Source: Zobellia barbeyronii (lineage in GTDB: Bacteria > Bacteroidota > Bacteroidia > Flavobacteriales > Flavobacteriaceae). Taken from it: a stretch of DNA of 64,000 bases. A model generated the notes under the pieces. The model had not been told where the DNA came from, searched no databases, and was given only the letters and a program-made list of their open reading frames with translations. Positions 54,609-63,719 of the stretch are shown in pieces. Location: assembly GCF_018603515.1 (NCBI RefSeq), contig NZ_JACATN010000001.1:992001-1056000 (forward strand). Direction: 5' to 3'. Each line of letters starts with the position of its first letter. The first letter of the stretch is position 1. Both the position numbers and the translations under genes were made by a program.

Positions 54609-56096
54609 GTGATATTTGCTACCTTTGATGTAAACTCCAGTCTTTTGCTTACAAAATTTTCGCTAAGGTCGCGCATCTTCCTATCTATGATCCTTCTTGT
54701 GGTCGTGGCTTCTATTTTGATTGCTGGCGTTACTGTTTATCAGTATAAGGAACAGTCAGAAGATTACCATTCAAACCGTTTAGAGCGTAAAGAAGAACAG
54801 GTAAGGCAGAGTTTGGAGTACGTTCTAAAGAAAACTACATATCCTGTAACTACCGAGAATCTAGGGTTAATTTTTAATGAAGAGATTTATGAGATTGCCA
54901 ATGTGCAAAATCAGCGATTGAATATCTATGATCTAGAAGGACAACTAATTAAAACCTCTAGAGCGAAATTTGAAGTTGATTCTATTTCAAATTGTTTGAG
55001 TCCATATATATTATTCAAACTACAGTCTAGCTCAAATAAAAGGTTTGTAGATCAGAAAGCATTGGCCGGGGATAATTATAAAGCTTCCTATACTTATATC
55101 ACTGATAAACGATTTAAACCAATTGGTATTTTAAATTTACCATATTACGAAGATGACTCGTTTAACAACATGGAACTTAGAGAGTTTCTATTGCGATTGG
55201 GCGGGGTTTATTTTTTTATGTTGCTAATAGCCATTGGTTTAGCTTATTTTATATCTACATATATAACTCGTTCACTTCAGACTATATCGGATATGCTGGA
55301 TAGGACTAATCTAGGAAAAAGCAATCATAAAATATTGATTGATAATCCTAGTGAGGAAATTGAGAAATTGGTGACTTCATATAATGCTATGATCGATGAA
55401 TTGGAGCATAGTGCCGTAAAGTTGGCCCGTAGTGAAAGGGAACAAGCTTGGCGAGAGATGGCGAAACAGGTAGCTCACGAGATTAAAAACCCGCTAACTC
55501 CTATGCGACTTACAGTTCAGAGTTTTGAACGAAAATTTGACCCACAAGACCCAAATATCGACACTAAAATTGCCGAGTTCTCAAAAACACTCATTCAGCA
55601 AATAGATACTATGAGTAGTATTGCCTCTGCCTTTTCTAACTTTGCGGAAATGCCAGCTCAACAGAATGAAACGGTAAACATAGTTGAAATTGTACGTTTG
55701 GCATTGGACATTTTTAATGAAGATTACATTCATTTTATTTCGGAGGAAAAAGAAATTATTACGAAATTAGACCGTACCCAATTAATACGGGTAGTTACTA
55801 ACTTGGTTAAGAATGCCATACAGGCGGTTCCGGAAGTTGATAAGCCCCAAATTGTAGTGTCAGTTTCGTCCGACGGGGATTTTGCTAAACTTTGTGTGGC
55901 AGATAACGGTATTGGTATTGAGGAAGGGTTTAAAGAAAAAATATTTGAACCAAAATTCACCACAAAGTCAAGTGGAATGGGCTTAGGTCTAGGTATGGTT
56001 AAAAATATTGTAGAGACTTACAAAGGGCATATCACTTTTACATCGCAACCAGGAAAAGGAACGGTGTTTTCCGTTAAGTTTCCAATTGTGAAATAG
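54609..56096 (+). CDS. NtrY-like sensor histidine kinase
   Basis: A membrane sensor kinase. The first transmembrane helix is SRIFLSMILLVVVASILIAGV. A periplasmic sensor of about 150 residues is followed by a second helix near residue 205 and a HAMP domain. The HisKA box is QVAHEIKNPLTPMRLTVQ, and the ATPase domain has NLVKNAIQAV (N box), DNGIGIEE (G1) and GMGLGLGMVKNIVE (G2). GTG 54609 gives 495 aa. A TACCTTTG box at 54620 inside this N-terminus suggests that TTG 54645 (483 aa) may be used instead. No response regulator is adjacent, so it is an orphan here. Confidence 0.9.
   Translation: MIFATFDVNSSLLLTKFSLRSRIFLSMILLVVVASILIAGVTVYQYKEQSEDYHSNRLERKEEQVRQSLEYVLKKTTYPVTTENLGLIFNEEIYEIANVQNQRLNIYDLEGQLIKTSRAKFEVDSISNCLSPYILFKLQSSSNKRFVDQKALAGDNYKASYTYITDKRFKPIGILNLPYYEDDSFNNMELREFLLRLGGVYFFMLLIAIGLAYFISTYITRSLQTISDMLDRTNLGKSNHKILIDNPSEEIEKLVTSYNAMIDELEHSAVKLARSEREQAWREMAKQVAHEIKNPLTPMRLTVQSFERKFDPQDPNIDTKIAEFSKTLIQQIDTMSSIASAFSNFAEMPAQQNETVNIVEIVRLALDIFNEDYIHFISEEKEIITKLDRTQLIRVVTNLVKNAIQAVPEVDKPQIVVSVSSDGDFAKLCVADNGIGIEEGFKEKIFEPKFTTKSSGMGLGLGMVKNIVETYKGHITFTSQPGKGTVFSVKFPIVK
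54620..54627 (+). promoter_or_regulatory. TAnnTTTG box inside the kinase 5' end
   Basis: TACCTTTG matches the -7 consensus but lies downstream of the GTG at 54609. If it is functional, translation of the kinase must begin further in, for example at TTG 54645. Confidence 0.35.
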
Positions 56097-56143
56097 GTTT
56101 AGACAGAAATAAGGAACAATATATACTACTCAAAAATCGCTAT

Positions 56144-56923
56144 ATGAAATTCAATAATGTTTTGGTAGATGATAAGCAATCTACTGCCATCGTAACCATT
56201 AACCGTCCCACAAAACTGAATGCTTTAAACCGTGAGACTATTCTTGAACTCCACGATGCGTTTAAAGCTCTAGAGGCTGATAAATCTATTAAGGTCATTA
56301 TCTTAACTGGTAGCGGCGAGAAGGCTTTTGTAGCCGGCGCGGATATTTCTGAATTCTCTGACTTTTCAGTAAAAGAAGGCGGTAAATTATCTGCGAAAGG
56401 GCACAAAGTTCTTTTTGATTTCGTAGAAAATCTTTCTAAGCCTGTTATCGCTGCAGTTAATGGTTTTGCTTTGGGTGGAGGATTGGAACTAGCTATGGCA
56501 TGTCATTTTAGAGTGGCGAGTCATACAGCTAGAATGGGTCTTCCTGAAGTGTCTCTTGGTGTTATTCCTGGTTACGGAGGTACACAGCGTTTACCACAGC
56601 TAATTGGTAAAGGCAGAGCTTTTGAACTTATAATGACAGCAGGAATGATCGATGTAGAGCGTGCATTGGATTATGGTTTAATAAATCATGTCGTGTCCCA
56701 AGAAGAGCTAATTGGGTTTTGTCAGAAGTTGGCAAGTAAGATATCGAATAACTCCCCTGTTGCGCTCAGTTATGCAATAAAAGCGGTAAATGCGGGTTTT
56801 AAGAACAGTAATGGATATGATGAAGAAATAAAGGCTTTTGGTGCTTGTTTTGGTACCGAGGACTTTAAGGAAGGTACCTCCGCCTTTTTAGAAAAGCGGA
56901 AGGCCAATTTTCCTGGCGAGTAA
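56144..56923 (+). CDS. Enoyl-CoA hydratase/isomerase family protein
   Basis: A 259-aa crotonase-fold enzyme, probably an enoyl-CoA hydratase. The oxyanion-hole motifs are AFVAGADISEFS and NGFALGGGLELAMACHFRVAS. Two acidic residues corresponding to the hydratase pair lie in LPEVSLGVIPGYGGTQRLPQL (Glu in PEVSLG) and in GGGLELAMAC. This suggests hydration of trans-2-enoyl-CoA in fatty-acid or branched-chain catabolism. It follows the kinase by 47 bp and precedes the unknown exported protein by 22 bp. The exact substrate is not determinable. Confidence 0.9.
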   Translation: MKFNNVLVDDKQSTAIVTINRPTKLNALNRETILELHDAFKALEADKSIKVIILTGSGEKAFVAGADISEFSDFSVKEGGKLSAKGHKVLFDFVENLSKPVIAAVNGFALGGGLELAMACHFRVASHTARMGLPEVSLGVIPGYGGTQRLPQLIGKGRAFELIMTAGMIDVERALDYGLINHVVSQEELIGFCQKLASKISNNSPVALSYAIKAVNAGFKNSNGYDEEIKAFGACFGTEDFKEGTSAFLEKRKANFPGE

Positions 56924-56945
56924 CATGTCCGCTTAAAACCTACTT

Positions 56946-58496
56946 ATGCGAACCCGAAGAAGCCTAATAGCACTGCTGTTTTTGGCTACCCTAACTTTTT
57001 CAAATGCACAGGATATTCCTGTAGACTATAAGCTTGGAGAGAATTATTCCGATAGGTATAAATATTCTACCGTATTGGCAATAGACCGTTCCGCTAAAGA
57101 ACAGACCGTACTGGTACGAACGTATTATGGTGGTATGCCGCTAAGGGCAAAAGGCCATTTTATTGAAGTTTATGATACCGAACTTAATTTGGTAGCCGAC
57201 TATAATTATAAATATGCCGGTAAACATATGGTAGACGGTTTTGTGAAAAATGGTCAGCTTTATTTGTTAGAGTTGGTTTATGATCACAAAGACGAGGCCT
57301 ATAACTATGTAGTGCACCAGAGTCCTTTGGACGAGTTTAATTTTACCGAAAGAAAGTTGCTTTCTATTCCTTCCAAAGAAGTCATAAATCCGCTTGCAGT
57401 TAGTAAATACAATCAAAAATTTGGCAACGGATTTTCAACAGCAACTCATTTTAATGATGACAGGTCTGCTTTTGCAGTAACGGTTCACCACAGGGAAGGG
57501 AAAGAAGAGAAATATCATATCTATCTTTATGGAACAGATTTAAAACTTCAGTTGGACTATGATTTTAGCGCCAATATTGAGGAAAAGAACTATGCTTTTG
57601 AAAATATTGAAGTTTCAAAAGATTTAAAGGAATTGTACTTAATGGGGAAAGCCTTTTTTAAGAAAAGAAGGTTTGACGTAAAGGAGAGAAGATTTCAATA
57701 TGAATTGGTTCGTATTACCCAAGACGGTTATAAAACCCAAGAATTTGCAGATGCCGGACGGTTTTCAGAATCCTTAAAACCAGTATTGTCGGGTAACGAT
57801 ATGAAAGTGGTAGGTTTCTATGCAGATAGAAAAGATAACAGATACAATGGTTTAGTTTATTTTAATTTGGATGCTAATTCATTGGCTATTAAAGCGAAAA
57901 AATACAATCCATTTTCAGATCAGTTTATGTTGGATAAATTTGGTCGTGAGGTAGATGCTGAAATCAAGAACCTTATTTTTAAGAGCGTTCATATTACGCC
58001 TAACAATGATATTCTCTTCAGTGCCGAAGAGTATTTTGTAACAGCCGGACAAGACATTGGATCAGGAGCTACCAAAAAAGTAGATCGTTTTCATTACAAT
58101 GATATTGTGTTAGCAAAGCTGAATGCTTCGGGAGCAATGGAATGGGCTCGTAACATCAATAAGGCAGAGGTAACCCAAGGTGATGCTTCTTACGCTTCCT
58201 ATACAGCTTATGGCGAGGGTGAAGACATGTACTTCTTCATTAATTCTGGTGAAAATCCGCAGAAAATGAGCAAGGAGCGAATCTTGTTCAAACAAGGGTT
58301 TAGCAGGAACCCTAACATGTTCGTTATTAAAGTGGATGGCTCCGGCGACCTTTCTTACAAGAAATTGATTGACGATAAAGATGTGAGATTACCTATCATG
58401 GTATCTAGACCTTTCATAGATGATGCTTCTGACCACCTTTTGTTTTATGCCAAACGTGGAACAAAAAAGCAATTGGTAGAAGTGACTGTTAAATAG
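56946..58496 (+). CDS. Unknown exported beta-rich protein
   Basis: A 516-aa protein with signal peptide ending TFSNAQ and no membrane helix afterwards. The mature sequence reads like a propeller of short strands: YSTVLAIDRSAKEQTVLVRTYYGGMPLRAKGHFIEVYDTELNL and similar blocks near residues 170 (FAVTVHHREGKEEKYHIYLYGTDLKL) and 280. A central insertion AEEYFVTAGQDIG and ASGAMEWARNINKAEVTQGD follow. No family was recognised with confidence. It is 22 bp downstream of the enoyl-CoA hydratase gene, so co-transcription is likely. Confidence 0.7.
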   Translation: MRTRRSLIALLFLATLTFSNAQDIPVDYKLGENYSDRYKYSTVLAIDRSAKEQTVLVRTYYGGMPLRAKGHFIEVYDTELNLVADYNYKYAGKHMVDGFVKNGQLYLLELVYDHKDEAYNYVVHQSPLDEFNFTERKLLSIPSKEVINPLAVSKYNQKFGNGFSTATHFNDDRSAFAVTVHHREGKEEKYHIYLYGTDLKLQLDYDFSANIEEKNYAFENIEVSKDLKELYLMGKAFFKKRRFDVKERRFQYELVRITQDGYKTQEFADAGRFSESLKPVLSGNDMKVVGFYADRKDNRYNGLVYFNLDANSLAIKAKKYNPFSDQFMLDKFGREVDAEIKNLIFKSVHITPNNDILFSAEEYFVTAGQDIGSGATKKVDRFHYNDIVLAKLNASGAMEWARNINKAEVTQGDASYASYTAYGEGEDMYFFINSGENPQKMSKERILFKQGFSRNPNMFVIKVDGSGDLSYKKLIDDKDVRLPIMVSRPFIDDASDHLLFYAKRGTKKQLVEVTVK

Positions 58497-58529
58497 CAAT
58501 AGTCTCTATTCAATATTGGATTATTTCCA

Positions 58530-58537
58530 TAAATTTG
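58530..58537 (+). promoter_or_regulatory. TAnnTTTG box for the radical SAM gene
   Basis: TAAATTTG, 16 bp before the TTG start at 58554. It lies between TTCCA and TGGAA half-sites (5-bp inverted repeat). Confidence 0.4.
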
Positions 58538-58553
58538 GAATAAATCCATTCAA

Positions 58554-59627
58554 TTGAAATCTGAATCATATATAAAGGGCTGTGGTGCGCAACAAAACAT
58601 TCACAATAAATTTCTTCAAAACGTCTATGAAACCCGAGACGATTTTCTTGAATTTTGCCGCATAGAAGGAGAGAAGGCAGATAGGAACAAAACGCAGTAC
58701 ATTCCTATTTTTCCAAAGACAATAGTCAATAAAGTGACCAGCCCAGATGTTGGTATGCAGTATTCCATGAATCCTTATCAAGGTTGTGAACATGGTTGTA
58801 TTTATTGCTACGCTCGTAATACCCATGAATTTTGGGGCTATAGTGCCGGATTGGATTTTGAGCGAAAGATTTTAATTAAGAAGGATTCTGCCAAATTACT
58901 AGAGACTAAATTGAAGAGTAAACGCTGGGAAGCGAGAACCATTGTGCTTTCAGGCAATACGGACTGTTATCAACCAGCAGAGAAAAAGTTTGAAATTACC
59001 CGTGATTGTCTCAAGATTTTTCTGAAGTACAAACATCCCGTTGGCATCATAACAAAAAATGCTCTGGTACTCCGCGATTTGGATATCTTAAAGGAACTAG
59101 CCAAAGACCGATTGATTGGGGTTAATGTTTCGGTAACCTCCTTATCCGAAGAAACCAGACGAATTCTTGAACCCAGAACTACTACCATTAAAAAGCGATT
59201 GGAAACTATTCGCATATTATCTGAAAATAATATTCCCGTAAATGCTATGTTGGCTCCCATAATACCAGGAATCAATAGCCATGAGATTATGAATTTGGCA
59301 AAAGCCGTTTCTGATAATGGTGCAAAATCATTCGCTTTTACTGTTGTCCGTCTCAATGGCGCAATTGGTCAAGTTTTTACTGATTGGATTCATAAAGCCT
59401 TACCGGACAAAGCGGACAAAGTGTTACATCAAATTGAAGAATGCCATGGAGGCTCTTTAAACGATAGTCGGTTTGGTGTTCGCAGTAAAGGTGAAGGTAA
59501 GATTGCTACACAAATTCATGATTTGGTGCGTCTGGCGCGGCACACTTATTTTAAGAACAAGTCTTTTCCTCCGCTCAACCATGAATTGCATGAGCAATTT
59601 AAAGATGGGCAACTACGATTTTTTTGA
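58554..59627 (+). CDS. PA0069-family radical SAM protein
   Basis: A 357-aa radical SAM enzyme of the PA0069 group, related to spore photoproduct lyase-like proteins. The cluster-binding CxxxCxxC is CEHGCIYCYARNTHEFWGYSAG, preceded by the family motif MNPYQG. Further blocks are VLSGNTDCYQPAEKKFEITRDCL and VNAMLAPIIPGINSHEI. The start is TTG 58554, the only start that keeps the conserved N-terminus. The reaction is unknown. It stands alone with its own promoter box. Confidence 0.9.
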   Translation: MKSESYIKGCGAQQNIHNKFLQNVYETRDDFLEFCRIEGEKADRNKTQYIPIFPKTIVNKVTSPDVGMQYSMNPYQGCEHGCIYCYARNTHEFWGYSAGLDFERKILIKKDSAKLLETKLKSKRWEARTIVLSGNTDCYQPAEKKFEITRDCLKIFLKYKHPVGIITKNALVLRDLDILKELAKDRLIGVNVSVTSLSEETRRILEPRTTTIKKRLETIRILSENNIPVNAMLAPIIPGINSHEIMNLAKAVSDNGAKSFAFTVVRLNGAIGQVFTDWIHKALPDKADKVLHQIEECHGGSLNDSRFGVRSKGEGKIATQIHDLVRLARHTYFKNKSFPPLNHELHEQFKDGQLRFF

Positions 59628-59999
59628 TAGCTATCCTTTAATAGGTTCTTTATTGCACCCATTTCCTGCTTTAATTCTAAATCTTCACGGTATTTGTCTT
59701 TCCTCATTAGTTGGCAAGCCATCAGTAGGTAACTTTCACATAATGGGCTTTTTATAGATTATTGTCACATAAATGAGGTTAATCTATTTTTAGTGTAATC
59801 TCATCAATGCCTTCTAAAAATTCTGAGATCCGTAAATTTTAGATACTGATATTATTAATAACTGCCCAGGGAGGTGTAATGGCTGGTATCCTCATAATCT
59901 TAGGGTTTTTTGAGCATGTTAAATTAATATCAAGTAAACATCCGAAAGGGATTAGATGACGTATAACAGGTTCAGAACATCAATATCAAATACCATTAT
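59628..59999. other. Gene-free gap before the glycosyltransferase
   Basis: No convincing gene, repeat or hairpin. A 58-codon frame on the minus strand (59546-59722) overlaps the end of the radical SAM gene and was rejected. No TAnnTTTG box was found for the glycosyltransferase. Confidence 0.4.
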
Positions 60000-61409
60000 A
60001 TGAAACAAAATACCACATTAAACATACCAGCTTCTCCTAAAAGAGGCTTAGTTCACAAATTCAAAGTTTTTATAGAGACTGCCAATGCCTGGGGCATTTT
60101 TGTTATGGGAAGCACTTTTGTCCTAATGATAGGTGCAGCTTATATGTCTTATATTTTAAGAAGTGATTTAACTGAGTTTAACTTAGAGCGTTCTACTTCT
60201 TACTTCGGTCAGGCATTTATGTATTTGGCCATCAGTCTTTTTGTTTTTAAAGCAGTATTTTTTCTTTTTATCATTTATAGATATTTCAGATATAAGGCAA
60301 TCAAGTCTGTTTCAAATGAAGAATTACCAACGGTTACAGTTATTGTACCAGCTTACAACGAAGGCAAACAAGTATATGATACTTTAATTAGTTTGGCTGA
60401 GAGTGATTTTCCACATGAAAAGTTAGAGTTATTATCTATTGACGATGGTAGTAAGGATGACACTTGGCATTGGATGAAAGAAGCAAAAAAGGTTTTGGGT
60501 GATCGTGTAACGATTTTTCAACAACCAAAAAACATGGGGAAACGCCATGGTCTATATAGAGGATTTAATGAAGGTAAAGGTGAAATTTTTGTAACTGTAG
60601 ATAGCGATTCTATAGTAGACAAGGATACGCTACGTAATTTGGTTAGCCCATTTGTGGTAAACGAAAACTGTGGAGCGGTTGCTGGAAACATTCGTGTTCT
60701 TAATAACGAAAAGGCATTACTTCCAAAAATGTTGGATGTGAGTTTTGTTATGAGTTTTGAATTCGTAAGATCTGCTGAAAGTTCTTTAAACTCAGTATTA
60801 TGTACTCCGGGAGCTTTAGCAGCTTACCGTAGAACTGCTGTTTTTAACTGTTTAGACCAGTGGATAAATCAAACTTTTATGGGGCAGCCTTCAGATATTG
60901 GAGAGGATCGCGCTATGACAAACATGATTTTGAAACAAGGATATCATGTTTTGTTTCAAAGAAACGCATATGCTTATACTAATGTTCCTGAGCAGTATAC
61001 TGGTCTTTACAAAATGTTCATTAGATGGGGTAGAAGTAATGTTCGTGAAAACATTGAAATGTCTAAGTATGTATTTACAAACTTTAGAAAAGGATCAAAA
61101 TTTGGACCAAGGTTGTTGTTCATAAGCCAATCCATTAAAATATTAATGAGCTACCCATTCTTGTTCTTTATGTTTTTCTTTATTTTGACCCACCCACTTT
61201 TGTTCTTAAGCTCTACGCTTTTTAGCATATTGATATTGTCAACATTCCCAGTATTGTTTTATGCAAAACGATATAATTTTAAAGAATCTTTTTGGGCATA
61301 TTCATATAGTATCCTATTCACTTTTGGGTTGTTCTGGATTACTCCATATGCTATTGCAACAGCAAACAAAAGAGGTTGGTTAACTCGTGAGTTACCAGCA
61401 AAAAAGTAA
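60000..61409 (+). CDS. Membrane family 2 glycosyltransferase, hyaluronan/chitin-synthase type
   Basis: A 469-aa inner-membrane protein with two N-terminal transmembrane segments, a cytoplasmic GT-A domain and three or four C-terminal segments. Motifs of processive GT2 enzymes are present: VTVIVPAYNEGKQ, DDGSKDDT (about 147), VDSDS (about 200, the DxD site), GEDRAMTN (about 302) and RWGRS (about 342, in place of Q-x-x-R-W). Such enzymes extrude polysaccharides such as hyaluronan, chitin or poly-N-acetylglucosamine. No partner gene is adjacent. It is followed by a strong terminator. Confidence 0.88.
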   Translation: MKQNTTLNIPASPKRGLVHKFKVFIETANAWGIFVMGSTFVLMIGAAYMSYILRSDLTEFNLERSTSYFGQAFMYLAISLFVFKAVFFLFIIYRYFRYKAIKSVSNEELPTVTVIVPAYNEGKQVYDTLISLAESDFPHEKLELLSIDDGSKDDTWHWMKEAKKVLGDRVTIFQQPKNMGKRHGLYRGFNEGKGEIFVTVDSDSIVDKDTLRNLVSPFVVNENCGAVAGNIRVLNNEKALLPKMLDVSFVMSFEFVRSAESSLNSVLCTPGALAAYRRTAVFNCLDQWINQTFMGQPSDIGEDRAMTNMILKQGYHVLFQRNAYAYTNVPEQYTGLYKMFIRWGRSNVRENIEMSKYVFTNFRKGSKFGPRLLFISQSIKILMSYPFLFFMFFFILTHPLLFLSSTLFSILILSTFPVLFYAKRYNFKESFWAYSYSILFTFGLFWITPYAIATANKRGWLTRELPAKK

Positions 61410-61464
61410 TTGATATTTAGTAATAATATATACCGAGAATGGTTTTGATAATCCGTTCTAAGTA

Positions 61465-61496
61465 AAAAGTCCCGTAGCAATACGGGACTTTTTTTG
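61465..61496 (+). terminator. Intrinsic terminator after the glycosyltransferase
   Basis: AAAAGTCCCGTA pairs with TACGGGACTTTT around GCAA, followed by T residues. The A-rich left side allows it to serve the convergent oxidoreductase gene too. Confidence 0.88.
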
Positions 61497-61535
61497 TTTC
61501 AACTTAAAAGAAACAATTTCAATAAATAGCTTACT

Positions 61536-62966
61536 TTATTTCAATTCCCAACCTTTACGATACTTGCCTTTAACCCAGTCGTTGGCAAGGTCCCAGTTGG
61601 TAACATTCATATTGGCGCCATCCCAAAGAATTTTTCTTCTTCCAGGGTATTCAAAAGGATCCCAGTCCCCTATTTTTTTGCCAGCTTTCAGTTTTTTGTA
61701 CTGAAATGCTTTAATGGCCAAGTTGCCCATTAATACAGCTTCCGTTAAAGGTCCTGATCTTTTGAAGTCTGATGAGGTCTCAGTGCCATTTAAGCAACCT
61801 TCTACAAAGTTTCTCTGGTGACCATCTACATCACCATCAATTCTACCTAAATAAGGCGTAGGCGCTTTAAACATATCCATGTTTTGGCTTGGTAGTAATC
61901 TTGCGTTTCGTGAGTAGGTGTCCGTAACTAAAATACCTTTGGTTCCGTAAAAGACAGAACCACCACCACCATCACCAATAGTTTCGCCATCTGCCAATTC
62001 ATCCGGTAAATCAGGCATAAGTCCGCCATCATACCAGTTTAGTGCAATATCACCATGTTGTTCCGTGTTGAATTTTAACCTTACGATTGAAGATGCAGGA
62101 CATGATTCACTATAATCAGCTTCCACAAAATCGCCAACCCAATTGGTAGTACAGCTAGCTTCAGCTTCGGTGGGATATCCTAAGTTAAGTACGCTAAAAG
62201 GGGTTTCCATAATGTGGCATCCCATGTCGCCAAGGGCTCCAGTTCCAAAATCCCAGAAACCTCTCCATTTAAAAGGAAGATAGGCTTCATTGTAATCACG
62301 TTGTGCAGCAACTCCTAACCATAGGTCCCAATCAAGACCTTTGGGAATAGGTTGTTTCTCCGTAGGTGCAGGAACACCTTGTGGCCATACTGGACGGTTG
62401 GTCCAGCAATCTACTTTATATACTTTTCCGATAATTCCAGAATCTATCCATTCTTTTGCTTCACGGCTACCGTCACTAGAAGCTCCTTGGTTCCCCATTT
62501 GAGTTACAATGCCATGTTCTTTGGCAACTTGGGTCATCATTCGTGCTTCGTTGATATTATGCGTCAACGGCTTTTCAACATAGGCATGTTTCTTTTCACG
62601 CATAAAAGGCAGTGCAATAGAAGCGTGCATATGATCTGGTGTTGCCACCATAATCGCATCTATTTCGCTGAGGTGCTTATCATAGACCTTTCTATAATCC
62701 TTGTATCTTTTTGCCTTCGGATATTTTTTATAAGTGTCAGCCGCTCTTCTGTCGTCAACATCACAGAGTGTCACAAATTTTACTTTACCGGTTCCGTCTA
62801 GCCCTTGCATAACTCCCGATCCACGACCACCAACACCAAAAGCGCCCACATAAAGGGTGTCACTAGGTGCAACATGGTTCTTGCCCATAACAAAACTTGG
62901 TACGATGGAAAATACGGCAGAGGCCGCTGCGGCATTCTTGATAAATTTTCTTCTTTGCATCTTCAA
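61536..62966 (-). CDS. Tat-exported Gfo/Idh/MocA-family oxidoreductase
   Basis: A 476-aa NAD(P)-dependent oxidoreductase with a twin-arginine signal (QRRKFIKNAAAASAVFSIVPS), so it is exported folded with cofactor. The Rossmann domain shows GVGGRGSGVMQGL and VATPDHMHASIALP; the catalytic Lys is in VEKPLTHNINEAR. Proteins of this exported group in Bacteroidota act on sugars or inositols, often glycan derivatives. No sugar operon surrounds it here. The substrate is unknown. Confidence 0.9.
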   Translation of the reverse strand: MKMQRRKFIKNAAAASAVFSIVPSFVMGKNHVAPSDTLYVGAFGVGGRGSGVMQGLDGTGKVKFVTLCDVDDRRAADTYKKYPKAKRYKDYRKVYDKHLSEIDAIMVATPDHMHASIALPFMREKKHAYVEKPLTHNINEARMMTQVAKEHGIVTQMGNQGASSDGSREAKEWIDSGIIGKVYKVDCWTNRPVWPQGVPAPTEKQPIPKGLDWDLWLGVAAQRDYNEAYLPFKWRGFWDFGTGALGDMGCHIMETPFSVLNLGYPTEAEASCTTNWVGDFVEADYSESCPASSIVRLKFNTEQHGDIALNWYDGGLMPDLPDELADGETIGDGGGGSVFYGTKGILVTDTYSRNARLLPSQNMDMFKAPTPYLGRIDGDVDGHQRNFVEGCLNGTETSSDFKRSGPLTEAVLMGNLAIKAFQYKKLKAGKKIGDWDPFEYPGRRKILWDGANMNVTNWDLANDWVKGKYRKGWELK

Positions 62967-63035
62967 AAATTGGATTAAGGTTCTGAACTTGAAGGTACAA
63001 AAAAAAGTGAGGTCGCAGATGTGATTTTTAGCAGG

Positions 63036-63719
63036 TTAAAGTGTGAACCCTGTGTTTGACACTAGTGGGTCCCATTCTTTGTAAAATTGTTTAAGGAAAT
63101 CTACCATATATTGGTGACGTTCTTCGGCCAACTTTGTGCCAGTTTTGGTATTCATTTTATTCTTAAGTAGAAGCAGCTTTTCATAAAAGTGATTAAGCGT
63201 AGGAGCGCTGGATTTTTTATACTCCTCTTTGCTCATTTTTAAATTGGGAGCAATTTCAGGGTTATAAAGCTCTCTATTTTTGAATCCACCGTAGTTAAAA
63301 GCTCTAGCAATGCCAATAGCACCTAAAGCATCTAGCCGGTCTGCATCTTGAACAACCTCTAGTTCTAAAGATGAAAATTTCTCTTCCTCAGTTTTTTCAA
63401 GTGAATTTTTAAAAGAGATATTTTCAATAATCTTAATGACGTGGTTAATAGTCTCTTCGTTCACCTTTAAATCGCCCAAAAATTGTTGTGCGAGTTTTGG
63501 CCCTACAGTCTCATCACCATTATTGAATTTTGCATCTGCTATATCATGTAATAGGGCGCCAAGGCTAACGACCAATTTGTCTACTTTCTCTTCTTTTGCT
63601 ATTAAGAGCGTATTTTTAAAAACTCGTTCTATATGCAACCAATCGTGCCCTCCTTCGGCTCCTTTTAAAGTTTCTTTTACAAAAGCAATGGTCTGCTCTA
63701 CTATTTCGGTGTCTGTCAT
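63036..63719 (-). CDS. HD-domain phosphohydrolase
   Basis: A 227-aa cytoplasmic HD-superfamily protein. The metal ligands appear as H in GGHDWLHIERVFKN, HD in ALLHDIADAKF and D in VVQDADRLDALGAIGIARAF. This is the YpgQ-like arrangement, seen in nucleotide and pyrophosphate hydrolases. Its ATG overlaps the stop of the upstream PlsC gene (TAATG), so the two are translationally coupled. The substrate is not known. Confidence 0.88.
   Translation of the reverse strand: MTDTEIVEQTIAFVKETLKGAEGGHDWLHIERVFKNTLLIAKEEKVDKLVVSLGALLHDIADAKFNNGDETVGPKLAQQFLGDLKVNEETINHVIKIIENISFKNSLEKTEEEKFSSLELEVVQDADRLDALGAIGIARAFNYGGFKNRELYNPEIAPNLKMSKEEYKKSSAPTLNHFYEKLLLLKNKMNTKTGTKLAEERHQYMVDFLKQFYKEWDPLVSNTGFTL

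Noticed and set aside
59546-59722. 58-aa minus-strand ORF (MACQLMRKDKYREDLELK...)
   Set aside because: The first half looks protein-like, but it overlaps the 3' end of the radical SAM gene on the opposite strand and has no promoter. I kept the gap as non-coding.
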